Below, one piece after another: positions 47,700 to 56,135 of a stretch of DNA of 64,000 bases; positions within the stretch are counted from its first letter, which is position 1, and each line of letters begins with the position of its first letter. The translations under genes were made by a program, and so were the position numbers. Source of the DNA: Actinoallomurus liliacearum (GTDB lineage: Bacteria > Actinomycetota > Actinomycetes > Streptosporangiales > Streptosporangiaceae); assembly GCF_039542035.1 (NCBI RefSeq), contig NZ_BAABHJ010000001.1, positions 1-64,000 on the forward strand, written 5' to 3'. The notes beneath the pieces are model-generated. The model saw only the letters and a program-made list of their open reading frames with translations. It did not search any database and was not told where the DNA came from.

Positions 47700-50081
47700 T
47701 CAGGAGACGGGTGCCGGGTCCCGGTGCGGGGTCCAGCGCAGGTGGACGTTCTGGTCGGTGGTGTCGGCGCGCAGGAGAGACAGACGGGGGCGCACCGCGT
47801 CGGTGCGCGCCGTCGGCGGCTTGCGGCGACCTGCCGCGAACTGCACGGGCCATTCCGCGGCCGCACCTCGGTACTCCTGCTCGGCCGCCGCGTGCAGCGT
47901 CCAGTGCGGGTCGTAGAGATGCGTACGACCGACGGCGCACAGGTCGGCGCGCCCGGCCAGCAGGATCGAGTTCACGTCGTCGTAGGAGGCGATGGCGCCG
48001 ACGGCGATGACGGCCGTGCCGGTGGCGGCCGCGATCTCCTGCCGGACCCGGTCGGCGAACGGGGTCTGGTACGAACGGCCGAACGCGGGACGCTCGTCCT
48101 TGGTGACCTGTCCTGACGAGACGTCGATGGCGTCGGCCCCGTGGGCGATGAAGGCCCGGGCGATCTCGACGGCGTCCTTCTCGGTGTTGCCGTTCGGAGC
48201 CCAGTCCGTCGCGGAGATCCGCACGCTCATCGGCCGCTCGGCGGGCCAGGCGGCGCGTACCGCCTCGAACACCTCCAAGGGGAAGCGGAGGCGGTTCTCA
48301 AGCGAGCCGCCGTACTCATCGGTGCGGCGATTGGAGATGGGCGACAGGAAGGAGGACAGCAGGTAGCCGTGCGCGCAGTGCAGCTCGAGCAGGTCGAATC
48401 CGGCTTCGGCACCTCGACGGGCGGCCGCGACGAAGTCCGCGACGATCTCGTCCATGTCGGCGCGGGTGACCTCGCGCGGAACGGGCGAGCCCGGACCGTA
48501 CGGCAGCGGTGACGGGCCGACGACCTCCCAGTTCCCCTGCTCCAGCGGGTCGTCCATGCCCTCCCACATCAGCCTGGTCGACCCCTTCCTGCCGGAATGG
48601 CCGAGCTGAAGACCGATGCGGGCGGTGGTCCGGTCGTGCACGAAGGACACGATCCGGGCCCAGGAGTCACGCTGCTCGTCGGTCCACAGCCCCGCGCAGC
48701 CGGGGGTGATCCGGCCGTCCGGCGAGACGCAGACCATCTCGGTCATCACCAGTCCCGCCCCGCCCATGGCCTTGGAGCCGAGGTGGACGAGATGGAAGTC
48801 GCCGGGCACGCCGTCGACGGCGGAGTACACGTCCATCGGAGAGACGACGACCCGGTTCTTCAGCTCGAGCCGCCCCAGCCGGAAGGGCTGGAACATCGCC
48901 GGCGCGACTCCGTCCAGGCCCTGCGAGGCGGCGAAGGCGGCGTCGACGCGGTCGGCGAACTCCCGGTCGCGGGTGCGCAGGTTGTCGTAGGTGATGCGGC
49001 GCGACCGGGTCAGCAGGTTGAAGCAGAACTGGGTCGGCTCCTGGTGAACGTACATGCCGAGGTTCTCGAACCACTCCAGGGATGCCTGCGCCGCCCGCTG
49101 GGTGGATTCGACGACGGGTCGTCGCTCACTCTCGTAGGCCGTCAGCGCGGCCTCGGCATCCGGGTTCTCGTGCAGGCAGGCCGCGAGGGCGAGCGCGTCC
49201 TCCATGGCGAGCTTGGTGCCCGACCCGATCGAGAAGTGCGCGGTGTGCGCCGCGTCGCCGATGAGGACGAGGTTGCCGTGATGCCACCGCTCGTTGCGCA
49301 CGGTGGTGAAGTTCAGCCACTTGGAGTTGTTGGCGAAGACCTGGTGACCGCCGAGCTCATCGGCGAACAGCTCTCGGAGCCGCTCGATGGCCTGCTCGTC
49401 GGAGACGCCCGGCGGGAACTCGACTCCCTCGGTGACGTCGAAACCGGCACGGCGCCAGACGTCCTCGTGCATCTCGACGATGAAGGTGGAACCGCCGTCG
49501 GAGTAGGGGTAGCCGTGGACCTGCATGGTCCCCCACTCGGTCTGCTTGATGAAGAACTGGAAGGCTTCGAAGACACGATCCGTGCCGAGCCACATGTACT
49601 TGTTGGGCCGCCGGTCCAGCGTGGGGCGGAAAACGTCCGCGTACGCCTGCCTGACCTGCGAATTGAGTCCGTCGGCCCCGACCACCAGATCGTAGGACGC
49701 GATGAGGTCGCCGACGGCGGGGGCGAGCGTGGAGAAGTGCGTGACGACGCCGAGGCCGCGGCAGCGCTCCTGCAGCAGGCGCAACAGTTCCTTGCGGCTC
49801 ATGGCGGCGAAGCCCTGCCCGCCGACGGTATGGCTTTCGCCCCGGAAGTGGATGTCGATGTCGGTCCACCGGGCGAACCGCCTCACCATGGCGTCGGCGA
49901 ACTCGGTGTCGGCGCTCTCGATGCCACCGAGCGTCTCATCCGAGAACACCACACCGAAGCCGAACGTGTCGTCCGGGGCGTTCCGCTCCCAGACGGTGAT
50001 GTCATGGCCGGGGTCGAGCTGCTTCATCAAGGCGGCGAGGTACAGGCCGCCGGGGCCACCGCCGACAATCGCGATCTTCAC
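47700..50081 (-). CDS. Bifunctional aroyl-CoA monooxygenase / OYE-type reductase
   Basis: This 793-residue fusion starts at GTG 50081 with AGAGGA seven bases upstream. The N-terminal half is a class A flavin hydroxylase (KIAIVGGGPGGLYLAALMKQ, LVVGADGLNSQVRQAY, GNLVLIGDAAHTAHFSIGSG), as in salicylyl-CoA 5-hydroxylase. From about residue 410 an Old Yellow Enzyme barrel follows (RLELKNRVVVSPMDVYSAVD, LELHCAHGYLLSSFLSPISN, RTDEYGGSLENRLRFPLEVF). The same architecture occurs in 2-aminobenzoyl-CoA monooxygenase/reductase and in proteins annotated as bifunctional salicylyl-CoA 5-hydroxylase/oxidoreductase. It would hydroxylate and then reduce or dearomatise an aroyl-CoA made by the neighbouring ligase. 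Confidence 0.92.
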   Translation of the reverse strand: MKIAIVGGGPGGLYLAALMKQLDPGHDITVWERNAPDDTFGFGVVFSDETLGGIESADTEFADAMVRRFARWTDIDIHFRGESHTVGGQGFAAMSRKELLRLLQERCRGLGVVTHFSTLAPAVGDLIASYDLVVGADGLNSQVRQAYADVFRPTLDRRPNKYMWLGTDRVFEAFQFFIKQTEWGTMQVHGYPYSDGGSTFIVEMHEDVWRRAGFDVTEGVEFPPGVSDEQAIERLRELFADELGGHQVFANNSKWLNFTTVRNERWHHGNLVLIGDAAHTAHFSIGSGTKLAMEDALALAACLHENPDAEAALTAYESERRPVVESTQRAAQASLEWFENLGMYVHQEPTQFCFNLLTRSRRITYDNLRTRDREFADRVDAAFAASQGLDGVAPAMFQPFRLGRLELKNRVVVSPMDVYSAVDGVPGDFHLVHLGSKAMGGAGLVMTEMVCVSPDGRITPGCAGLWTDEQRDSWARIVSFVHDRTTARIGLQLGHSGRKGSTRLMWEGMDDPLEQGNWEVVGPSPLPYGPGSPVPREVTRADMDEIVADFVAAARRGAEAGFDLLELHCAHGYLLSSFLSPISNRRTDEYGGSLENRLRFPLEVFEAVRAAWPAERPMSVRISATDWAPNGNTEKDAVEIARAFIAHGADAIDVSSGQVTKDERPAFGRSYQTPFADRVRQEIAAATGTAVIAVGAIASYDDVNSILLAGRADLCAVGRTHLYDPHWTLHAAAEQEYRGAAAEWPVQFAAGRRKPPTARTDAVRPRLSLLRADTTDQNVHLRWTPHRDPAPVS

Positions 50082-50092
50082 CGAAGTTCCTC

Positions 50093-51751
50093 TCACTGCT
50101 CGGCGACAGGCATGGCGGCCTGCTCGTCGTCGATGACCCTGCGAAGAGCGAAACGCTGGAGTTTGCCGCTGCTGTTGCGCGGCAGCGAGTCGCAGAACCG
50201 CACGTCGCGCGGGTACTTGTAGGGGGCCAGGACCCGCTTGACGTGATCCTGGATCTCCTTCGCCTTGGCCGCGTCGCCGACCACGCCGTCCCGAAGCACG
50301 ACGAAGGCGCACACGACGGAGCCGCGCTGGGCGTCGGGACGGCCGACGACACCGGACTCCAGCACGTCGGGATGGGTGTCGATGGCGGCCTCGACCTCGG
50401 GCCCGCCGATGTTGTACCCGGACGAGACGATCATGTTGTCACTGCGGGCCTGGTAGAAGAAGTAGCCGTCCTCATCCCGGTAGAAGACGTCGCCGGTGAC
50501 GTTCCAGCCGTCGACGACGTAGTCCGTCTGGCGGGCGGCGTCCAGATAGCGGCAACCGACCGGGCCGATGACGGCGAGCCGTCCGGACTCACCGGGCCCG
50601 AGCTCTTCGCCGTCCGGGCCGAGGATCGTGGCGCGGTAGCCGGGCACCGGCCTCCCGGTGGCGCCGGGCCGAATGTCGTCACCGGCGGCCGCGATGAAGA
50701 TGTGCAGCATCTCGGTGGCGCCGATGCCATCGATGATCCGCAGCCCGAGCCTGTCGCGTAGCCCCTCCCACGTGGTCCGCGGAAGGTGTTCGCCGGCCGA
50801 CACACCGGTCCGCAACCCGGCCAGCTTCTCCTCCCGGCCTTCACGCAGGATCGCCTTGAAGGCCGTCGGAGCGGTCGCGAGTACCGTGACGCCGTGTCGC
50901 TGGACGATGTCGGCGAGCTGCGGCGGGGTGACGGACTCGGTCAGCAGCGCGCAGGCGCCGGCCAGCAGCGGGAAGACCACGAGCATGCCGAGACCGAACG
51001 TGAACGCGAGGGGCGCGGAGCAGGCGACCGTGTCGTCCGGGGTCAGCCCGAGCACGGGGCGGCCGAAGGTGCGGTCGATGGACAGCAGATCACGGTGGAA
51101 GTGCATGGTGATCTTCGGGACGCCGGTGCTGCCGGACGTCGGCCCCAGGAGCGCGACGTCGTCCGCGGCGGTCGCCACGTCACTGAACCGCCCGGACTTG
51201 ACCAGGGCACGTTCGATGAGATCGTCCGCGCCGGCGCCTCCGTACTCCACGACCGTCATGGACGGCATCGTCGCGTCCTTGACGACGTGGACGTCCTCGG
51301 CGAACCGGTGGTCCACCAGCGCGATGGACGGCCGGGTCCGTTCGACGATCGGGGCGACCTCGCGGGCGCGCAGCGCGGCCATGGTGGTCACGACGACGCC
51401 TCCGGCCTTGAGCACGCCGAGCCAGGCCGCGACTGTCCATGGATTGTTCGGGGCGCGCAGCAGCACGCGCTGTCCGGGAACCAGGCCCAGGTCCTCGGTG
51501 AGCACCTGGGCGACCTGGTTCGCCCGTGTCCGCAACAGGCCGTAGGACCAGATCTCCCCGTCCGGCGTACGAAGCGCCGGCCGGTCGGCTCCGAACGTCG
51601 CGACCGCCTTGTCGAGGATCTCTGTGGCGGCGTTGAGCCGGTCCGGATACCGCAGCTCCGGCAAGGTGAACTCGAGTGTCGGCCACAGATGTGTCGGCGG
51701 CAGGTGATCGCGGGTGAAGGTGTCCAGGTGGGCTGATGGCGAAAGGAACAA
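50093..51751 (-). CDS. Aromatic acid-CoA ligase (2-aminobenzoate/benzoate-CoA ligase type)
   Basis: The likely TTG start at 51749-51751, preceded by GGAAGG at eight bases, gives 552 residues; no ATG fits. Adenylation motifs are VALLGPTSGSTGVPKITMHF (A3), TAPTAFKAILREG, DGIGATEMLHIFIAAAGDDI (A5), YVVDGWNVTGDVFYRDEDGY (A7/A8 region) and the catalytic-lysine tail SLPRNSSGKLQRFALRR (A10). The PTSGSTGxPK and IGATEMLHIF blocks are those of benzoate/aminobenzoate-CoA ligases. It forms the aroyl-CoA used by the downstream monooxygenase-reductase gene, 11 bp away. Confidence 0.9.
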   Translation of the reverse strand: MFLSPSAHLDTFTRDHLPPTHLWPTLEFTLPELRYPDRLNAATEILDKAVATFGADRPALRTPDGEIWSYGLLRTRANQVAQVLTEDLGLVPGQRVLLRAPNNPWTVAAWLGVLKAGGVVVTTMAALRAREVAPIVERTRPSIALVDHRFAEDVHVVKDATMPSMTVVEYGGAGADDLIERALVKSGRFSDVATAADDVALLGPTSGSTGVPKITMHFHRDLLSIDRTFGRPVLGLTPDDTVACSAPLAFTFGLGMLVVFPLLAGACALLTESVTPPQLADIVQRHGVTVLATAPTAFKAILREGREEKLAGLRTGVSAGEHLPRTTWEGLRDRLGLRIIDGIGATEMLHIFIAAAGDDIRPGATGRPVPGYRATILGPDGEELGPGESGRLAVIGPVGCRYLDAARQTDYVVDGWNVTGDVFYRDEDGYFFYQARSDNMIVSSGYNIGGPEVEAAIDTHPDVLESGVVGRPDAQRGSVVCAFVVLRDGVVGDAAKAKEIQDHVKRVLAPYKYPRDVRFCDSLPRNSSGKLQRFALRRVIDDEQAAMPVAEQ

Positions 51752-51792
51752 TGGGGATGCCTTCCGGGAGCCGCCGGCGAGGGGACGACGGG

Positions 51793-52698
51793 TCAAACGA
51801 CGCGGATCATGCCCTCCTGGGCAACGGTGGCGAGGTGCCGGCGATCGCGGGTGAAGAAGCGGCCGGTGCCGAGGCCGCGGCCCGTGTCGGCGGCGACCGC
51901 TTCCTGGACGTAGAGGAGCCAGCCGTCGACCGGTCCGGGCCGGTGGAACCACATGGCGTGATCGAGACTGGCGGTGATCAGCCCGGGCCTGGCCCAGGGC
52001 AGGTCGAGCACACGCAGCACGGGCTCGAGGATGGTGTAGTCGCAGACATAGGCGAGCGCGGCCATGTCCCGCTGCGGGTCGCTCAGTCCCTCGACCGGCC
52101 GGAGCGGGTCGAACGGCTTGATCCACACCGCCTGGTGCGGCGCCCGTCGCCCCTCGATGGTCAGGTAGACCGGCCCGGGCACATGCCGCATGTCGAAGCT
52201 GCGGCCGCCGGACCAGTAGGCCTTCGACTCATCGGTCATCGTGCCGCCGGTCCGGTGCGCGAGGTACGCCGCGGAACTGGGCAGTTCCTCCGGATCGGGG
52301 ACGGCCTCGGGCGGCTCGGCGTGGAACGTCCCGCCGGGCTCACCGGCGGCGAAGTTGGCCAGGCAGACGTAGATCGGCTTGCCGTGCTGGTAACCGCGTA
52401 CCTGCCGGGTGCTGTAGCCACGTCCGTCCCGGAGCAGCTCCACCTCGTAGCGCACCTGCGCCCCGATGTCGGCCGGGCGCAGGAAATAGCCGTGCATCGA
52501 GTGCAGCGTCTTGCCGTCGGTCACCGACCGCATGGCCGCGGCCGCGGCCTGGGCGACCAGATCACCGCCGTAGGCCTTCGGCCAGGGGCAGGGCTGGGTG
52601 ATGGCGGTGAAGGCGACGTCGAAGTGCTCGGTCTCCGCGGGCGTCAGCGTGACGGCGGCGGTGAAGACCGCCGAGGTCTCCAGGGCCTGAGTCGTCAT
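51793..52698 (-). CDS. TesB-type (double hot-dog) acyl-CoA thioesterase
   Basis: This 301-residue protein has two hot-dog modules: ITQPCPWPKAYGGDLVAQAA (normally F-G-G-x-x-x-A-Q), LHSMHGYFLRPADIGAQVRY and YSTRQVRGYQHGKPIYVCLA, then MAALAYVCDYTILEPVLRVL and SLDHAMWFHRPGPVDGWLLY. The catalytic Asp of the second module fits the CDY region and the H-x-x-x-W-F-H-R block. It overlaps the cupin stop by ATGA. It probably frees a CoA thioester intermediate of the pathway, for example a gentisyl-CoA-like compound, but a general role is possible. Confidence 0.87.
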   Translation of the reverse strand: MTTQALETSAVFTAAVTLTPAETEHFDVAFTAITQPCPWPKAYGGDLVAQAAAAAMRSVTDGKTLHSMHGYFLRPADIGAQVRYEVELLRDGRGYSTRQVRGYQHGKPIYVCLANFAAGEPGGTFHAEPPEAVPDPEELPSSAAYLAHRTGGTMTDESKAYWSGGRSFDMRHVPGPVYLTIEGRRAPHQAVWIKPFDPLRPVEGLSDPQRDMAALAYVCDYTILEPVLRVLDLPWARPGLITASLDHAMWFHRPGPVDGWLLYVQEAVAADTGRGLGTGRFFTRDRRHLATVAQEGMIRVV

Positions 52699-53177
52699 CG
52701 GTTCAGCCAGTCCCGCAGGTCGGTGTCGGCGACGTCGGGCAGGTTGACGACGATGTTCTCCGGCGTACGGGTGGTCATCCACACCAGGGGCCTGGTGCGC
52801 GAGAGATTGCACTCGACGTGCGGCATGAACGGCGGCACGAAGACCCAGTCGCCCTCCTCCATGTCGACGTAGTCCTCGAACTTGTCGCCGAAGTAGATGC
52901 GCGCCCGCCCCGACAGGACGTAGCCGCCGGTCTCGGCCTCGCCGTGGTGGTGAGAGACCGACCGGTAGCCCGGCTCGTTGCTGACCTTGCCGAACCACAG
53001 CCTCGTGGCCGGGGTGTGCTGGATGCTGACCCCCGAGATCCGCACCGCTCCCCCGGAGTCGGCCGTACCGGCGTCCTCTAGGCCGCCGCGCGTCACCACG
53101 GGTTGGACGAGACCGCTGGGCAGCCGATACATCGAGTTGTCACCCTCGAGGCGGTACTTGCTGAAGTCGGGCTCCAT
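52695..53177 (-). CDS. Single-domain cupin protein
   Basis: This 160-residue protein contains cupin motif 1 (YRSVSHHHGEAETGGYVLSG, two His and a Glu as metal ligands) and motif 2 (WVFVPPFMPHVECNLS). The start at the ATG 53175-53177 fits a GGAG nine bases upstream. It is the first gene of the minus-strand operon. It could be a ring-cleavage dioxygenase acting on the product of the monooxygenase-thioesterase steps, or a metal-dependent isomerase; gentisate and 3-hydroxyanthranilate dioxygenases are also cupins but longer or otherwise arranged. Confidence 0.82.
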   Translation of the reverse strand: MEPDFSKYRLEGDNSMYRLPSGLVQPVVTRGGLEDAGTADSGGAVRISGVSIQHTPATRLWFGKVSNEPGYRSVSHHHGEAETGGYVLSGRARIYFGDKFEDYVDMEEGDWVFVPPFMPHVECNLSRTRPLVWMTTRTPENIVVNLPDVADTDLRDWLNR

Positions 53178-53372
53178 CGGAATGGCTCCGTTTCGATCGC
53201 GTGGGGGGAGGCGCCGGCCGGTCGAGGTGCGAGACCGCAGCCAGGGACGGCTGTCGGCGGATCGCTGTGTCGGAGCATGCTCGTGACATGTCGTATTTTT
53301 CACGACCGTCATTTATTGTCAATACCGCTCCGAGGAAGAACCGGAGCTCGACCCATCCCAACGGGAGGCCGT

Positions 53373-53825
53373 ATGACGCCCGTCGCCGTGAACCCGAGTG
53401 CCCTTCCAGCGCCAAGCGGGTACTCGCATGGAACCCTCACCGGAAACACGCTCTACCTGGGCGGACAGACCGCCCTGAACGCCGACATGGAGATCGTTCC
53501 TGGCGGCATCGTCGAGCAGTTCCGCCAGGCGTTCGGCAATGTGCTGACCACGCTCCGCGCGGTGGGAGGCGAACCCGAGGACCTGGTGAGCATCACCCTC
53601 TACCTCACCGATATCCCCGGCTACCAGGCTCACGGCAAGGAGATCGGCCGGGTCTGGCGCGAGCTCGCCGGTCCCGTCTACCCGGCCATGGCCGGGATCG
53701 GCTGCACCGCCCTGTGGCAGCCGGAGGCCATGATCGAGATCCTGGGCGTGGCCGTGATCCCGGAACACCGGCTCGTACCGCCGGCGCCGCTGCCCGAACC
53801 TGGTCCTGAGGGGCCACGGAAATGA
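53373..53825 (+). CDS. RidA/YjgF-family protein
   Basis: This 150-residue protein starts at the ATG preceded by GGGAGG. It has the family trimer-forming core (YSHGTLTGNTLYLGGQTALN, IVEQFRQAFGNVLTTLRAVG, DLVSITLYLTDIPGYQAHG, AMAGIGCTALWQPEAMIEIL). The usual substrate-binding Arg (R105 in E. coli RidA, in the R-x-x-V/A block) is not obvious: the position reads MAGIGCTAL. Classical RidA deaminates enamines/imines; this subgroup may act on an amino-cyclohexene intermediate from anthraniloyl-CoA (inference). It is divergent from the cupin-led operon and overlaps the FAH remnant (ATGA). Confidence 0.88.
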   Translation: MTPVAVNPSALPAPSGYSHGTLTGNTLYLGGQTALNADMEIVPGGIVEQFRQAFGNVLTTLRAVGGEPEDLVSITLYLTDIPGYQAHGKEIGRVWRELAGPVYPAMAGIGCTALWQPEAMIEILGVAVIPEHRLVPPAPLPEPGPEGPRK

Positions 53826-54078
53826 GACTCGCCTCTGTCACCGTCGACGGCACACGGCGAGCCGGCGCCTTGAACGAGGCCGAAGGCATGGTGGCACTGC
53901 TGCCCTCCGCCATCGGTACGGTCGACGACATCGTGCGCGGCGGCCCGGCGGCCCGGCGGCACTCGACGCGGTACGGGCCGCGCTCGCCGACGCCCGCCCC
54001 ATGCCGCTCCGCGAGGTACGCCTGGAGTCGCCGCTGCACCGCTTCAACCGCGACATCCTGTGCACCGGGTGGAACTAG
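53822..54078 (+). pseudogene. FAH-family hydrolase, truncated N-terminal part
   Basis: The frame starts ATGA-coupled to RidA: MRLASVTVDGTRRAGALNEA, then MVALLPSAIGTVDDIVRGGP. After a frameshift near 53960 it continues LDAVRAALADARPMPLREVR, LESPLHRFNRDILCTGWN and a TAG at 54076-54078. The block 'R-DIL-x-x-GWN' is normally followed by Y-x-x-H of the FAH catalytic domain, which is missing. The cluster has therefore lost this putative last hydrolase. Confidence 0.75.
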
Positions 54079-54898
54079 AGCAGCGAGATCCGCAGAACAC
54101 CGCCCGCCGTAAGCAATTCCGCGATAAGGCATGACCATGCCGGAGGAACGAGCCGTGCTGGTGACGGCACGAGGCGCCTCCCCGCTCGGCCGGGCGGAGG
54201 CCGCGCATGAGCCGGCTCAAGCCCCCCCGCAGTAGACTGAAAGACGTCCTTCGACCTTGCCTGGTTGGGACACATTCGCCGTTCTCGGGCTGGTTACCCG
54301 AACACATGGGCGGCGACCGGAAGCTCTCGCCGGCCGAGCGCCGGCGGGGGCTTCGGCTTTGCCGATCGGGTCACCGATGTTCGGCATGCCGGCCGGCGCC
54401 GCACTCGAACATCTGCCGTCGTACGTGCCGGTGGCTGTGCGGCGCGCTCACAGCGCCGTCGCGGTGACCACCCGCCTGGCCGGCGCCGGCACATCCCACG
54501 TTCGCGAGGAAGCACACGGCGACGTGCCCTTCCCTCTGGTTGGCGTTCGCTGGGATGACCTGAGTTCCCCGAGGCGGCCCTTCCTCCACAGACGCTAATC
54601 AACGAGGTGACGGCCGATAGTAATGCTTCGGCGATGTCCCAGATCGTCCTACCCGTGGGTCGGGGCGCCGGGCTGTCAGCTCAGCTGGGCGAGTCGACCG
54701 TCGGTCATGATCGGAAACTTCCATCACGGGCACAAAAACCGCAAGAGCGACAATACACATATTGCTGGCAAATACGACTCAATATGGTGCTGAACTCGTA
54801 TGTGGACGCATCTCTCCTCTAGGCTCTGGTCCGCTCGCCTGGCAGTTGGCGGTATTTCCTCCCAGGCGGACCGGCTGTTCGATCGGAAGGATGTAGTG
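54079..54898. other. 820-bp gap, no recognisable gene
   Basis: A plus-strand frame from 54257 reads LPIGSPMFGMPAGAALEHLP, VAVRRAHSAVAVTTRLAGAG and HVREEAHGDVPFPLVGVRWD. It has coding-like composition, but I do not recognise it and see no good ribosome site. From about 54690 the DNA becomes AT-rich (gcacaaaaaccgcaagagcg and on), probably the promoter of the beta-propeller gene. Confidence 0.4.
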
Positions 54899-56074
54899 AT
54901 GCCACCGGCTGCCACTCGTTCACCTCGTGGTCGGCGCGAGCGTGCGCCGCGCGCCACCCATCGCCTGATCGGCCGGCTGTGCGCCGCCGTCATCACCAGT
55001 GCCGCGGCGGTCGTTCCCGCCACCGCCGCCCGGGCGGCGGTGCCTCATGTCGTCGAGTACGGTCCGTTGCCGACCGGGCCGCTCTCGGGGGCGTGTGAGG
55101 TCGAATTCGACGGCAACGGCCGGCTCTGGGTCGAGCAGTACCTGGCCGGGCAGTTCACCCGCTTCGATCCGGCCACCGGGCACTTCGAGGAGTTCCGCAC
55201 GCCCATGCCGTTGTCCGTCCCGGGCGGCGAGGAGATCGGTCAGGACAACGCCATCTGGTCCACCGAGGTGACGGGCAACAGCCTGCTACGGATCGACCCC
55301 GACACCGGCGCCATGCAGGAGATACCGCTTCCCTGGGCCGGTGCCTTGAACACGTCCGGGCTGGAGCTTCCCCTGCACACCGGGCTCGGCTTGGCGAACG
55401 ACATCACCAAGGGCGCCGATGGCGCGATGTGGTTCACGCTCGGCGGGCTGAACTCGGTCGGCCGCATCGACATGGCGACCCACCAGATGACCAAGTACCC
55501 CTTGCCCACGGCCACCGGAGCACAACAGGCGTTGTTCGGGATCATCAAGCCAGGGCCCGGGCGCACCATGGTGACCGACCTGCCGCTGGAGAACAAGGTC
55601 TTCTCGATCAACGTGGACACCAAGGCGGTCACCGAATACACGATGCCCACACCGGGATCGTTCCCGCTCGGTGTCACGACCGGTCCCGACGGCGCGATCT
55701 GGGTGACCGAGGAACTGGCCATGAAGCTGGCTCGTATCGACCCGGAAACCGGGCGGATCCAGGAGTTCCCGTTGTTCGGGCTCGGCGGCCTGCTCAGCAG
55801 CCTGTTCGACGGTGGCGGTATCGGCAACCCCCTCCCCATCCCCGGGCCGATCGTCACCGGCAGCGACGGGAGGCTGTACTTCTCACTGAACTTCGCCGGC
55901 AGCGTCGGCCTGGGCAACAAGATGGGCAGCTTCGATCCCGTGACGCATCAGGCCGAGTCCTATGCGACCCCCTCCTCGTTGTCCAGTCCCTGCGACATCA
56001 ACAACGAGCAGCCCGGCTCCATCTGGTTCGCCGAGCTGACCGCCAACAAGGTGGGACGGCTGGTCTTCGACTGA
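54899..56074 (+). CDS. Secreted Vgb-like beta-propeller (virginiamycin B lyase fold)
   Basis: The start at ATG 54899 follows GGAAGG at eight bases, giving 391 residues. A twin-Arg-like basic N-terminus (RSPRGRRERAPRATHRLIGR) and an Ala-rich core indicate export. The mature part is a beta-propeller with repeated blade motifs: GNGRLWVEQYLAGQFTRFDP, DNAIWSTEVTGNSLLRIDPD, DGAMWFTLGGLNSVGRIDMA, DGAIWVTEELAMKLARIDPE and PGSIWFAELTANKVGRLVFD. The pattern is that of streptogramin B lyases. True Vgb enzymes are cytosolic and linearise streptogramin B, so an exported relative more likely has another lyase or binding role. Confidence 0.82.
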   Translation: MPPAATRSPRGRRERAPRATHRLIGRLCAAVITSAAAVVPATAARAAVPHVVEYGPLPTGPLSGACEVEFDGNGRLWVEQYLAGQFTRFDPATGHFEEFRTPMPLSVPGGEEIGQDNAIWSTEVTGNSLLRIDPDTGAMQEIPLPWAGALNTSGLELPLHTGLGLANDITKGADGAMWFTLGGLNSVGRIDMATHQMTKYPLPTATGAQQALFGIIKPGPGRTMVTDLPLENKVFSINVDTKAVTEYTMPTPGSFPLGVTTGPDGAIWVTEELAMKLARIDPETGRIQEFPLFGLGGLLSSLFDGGGIGNPLPIPGPIVTGSDGRLYFSLNFAGSVGLGNKMGSFDPVTHQAESYATPSSLSSPCDINNEQPGSIWFAELTANKVGRLVFD

Positions 56075-56135
56075 AACCCGTCGAAGACGCAGCACCTGCC
56101 GGTCAGCGGCACCGAACGGACCTTCGTGGAGAGAC

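Noticed and set aside
48597..50222. A 541-codon plus-strand frame
   Set aside because: Antisense to the monooxygenase-reductase fusion with its FAD and OYE motifs.
54899..56074. Annotating this gene as a streptogramin-resistance lyase (vgb)
   Set aside because: It has an export signal, whereas true Vgb is cytosolic, and the beta-propeller fold is shared by many non-resistance proteins.
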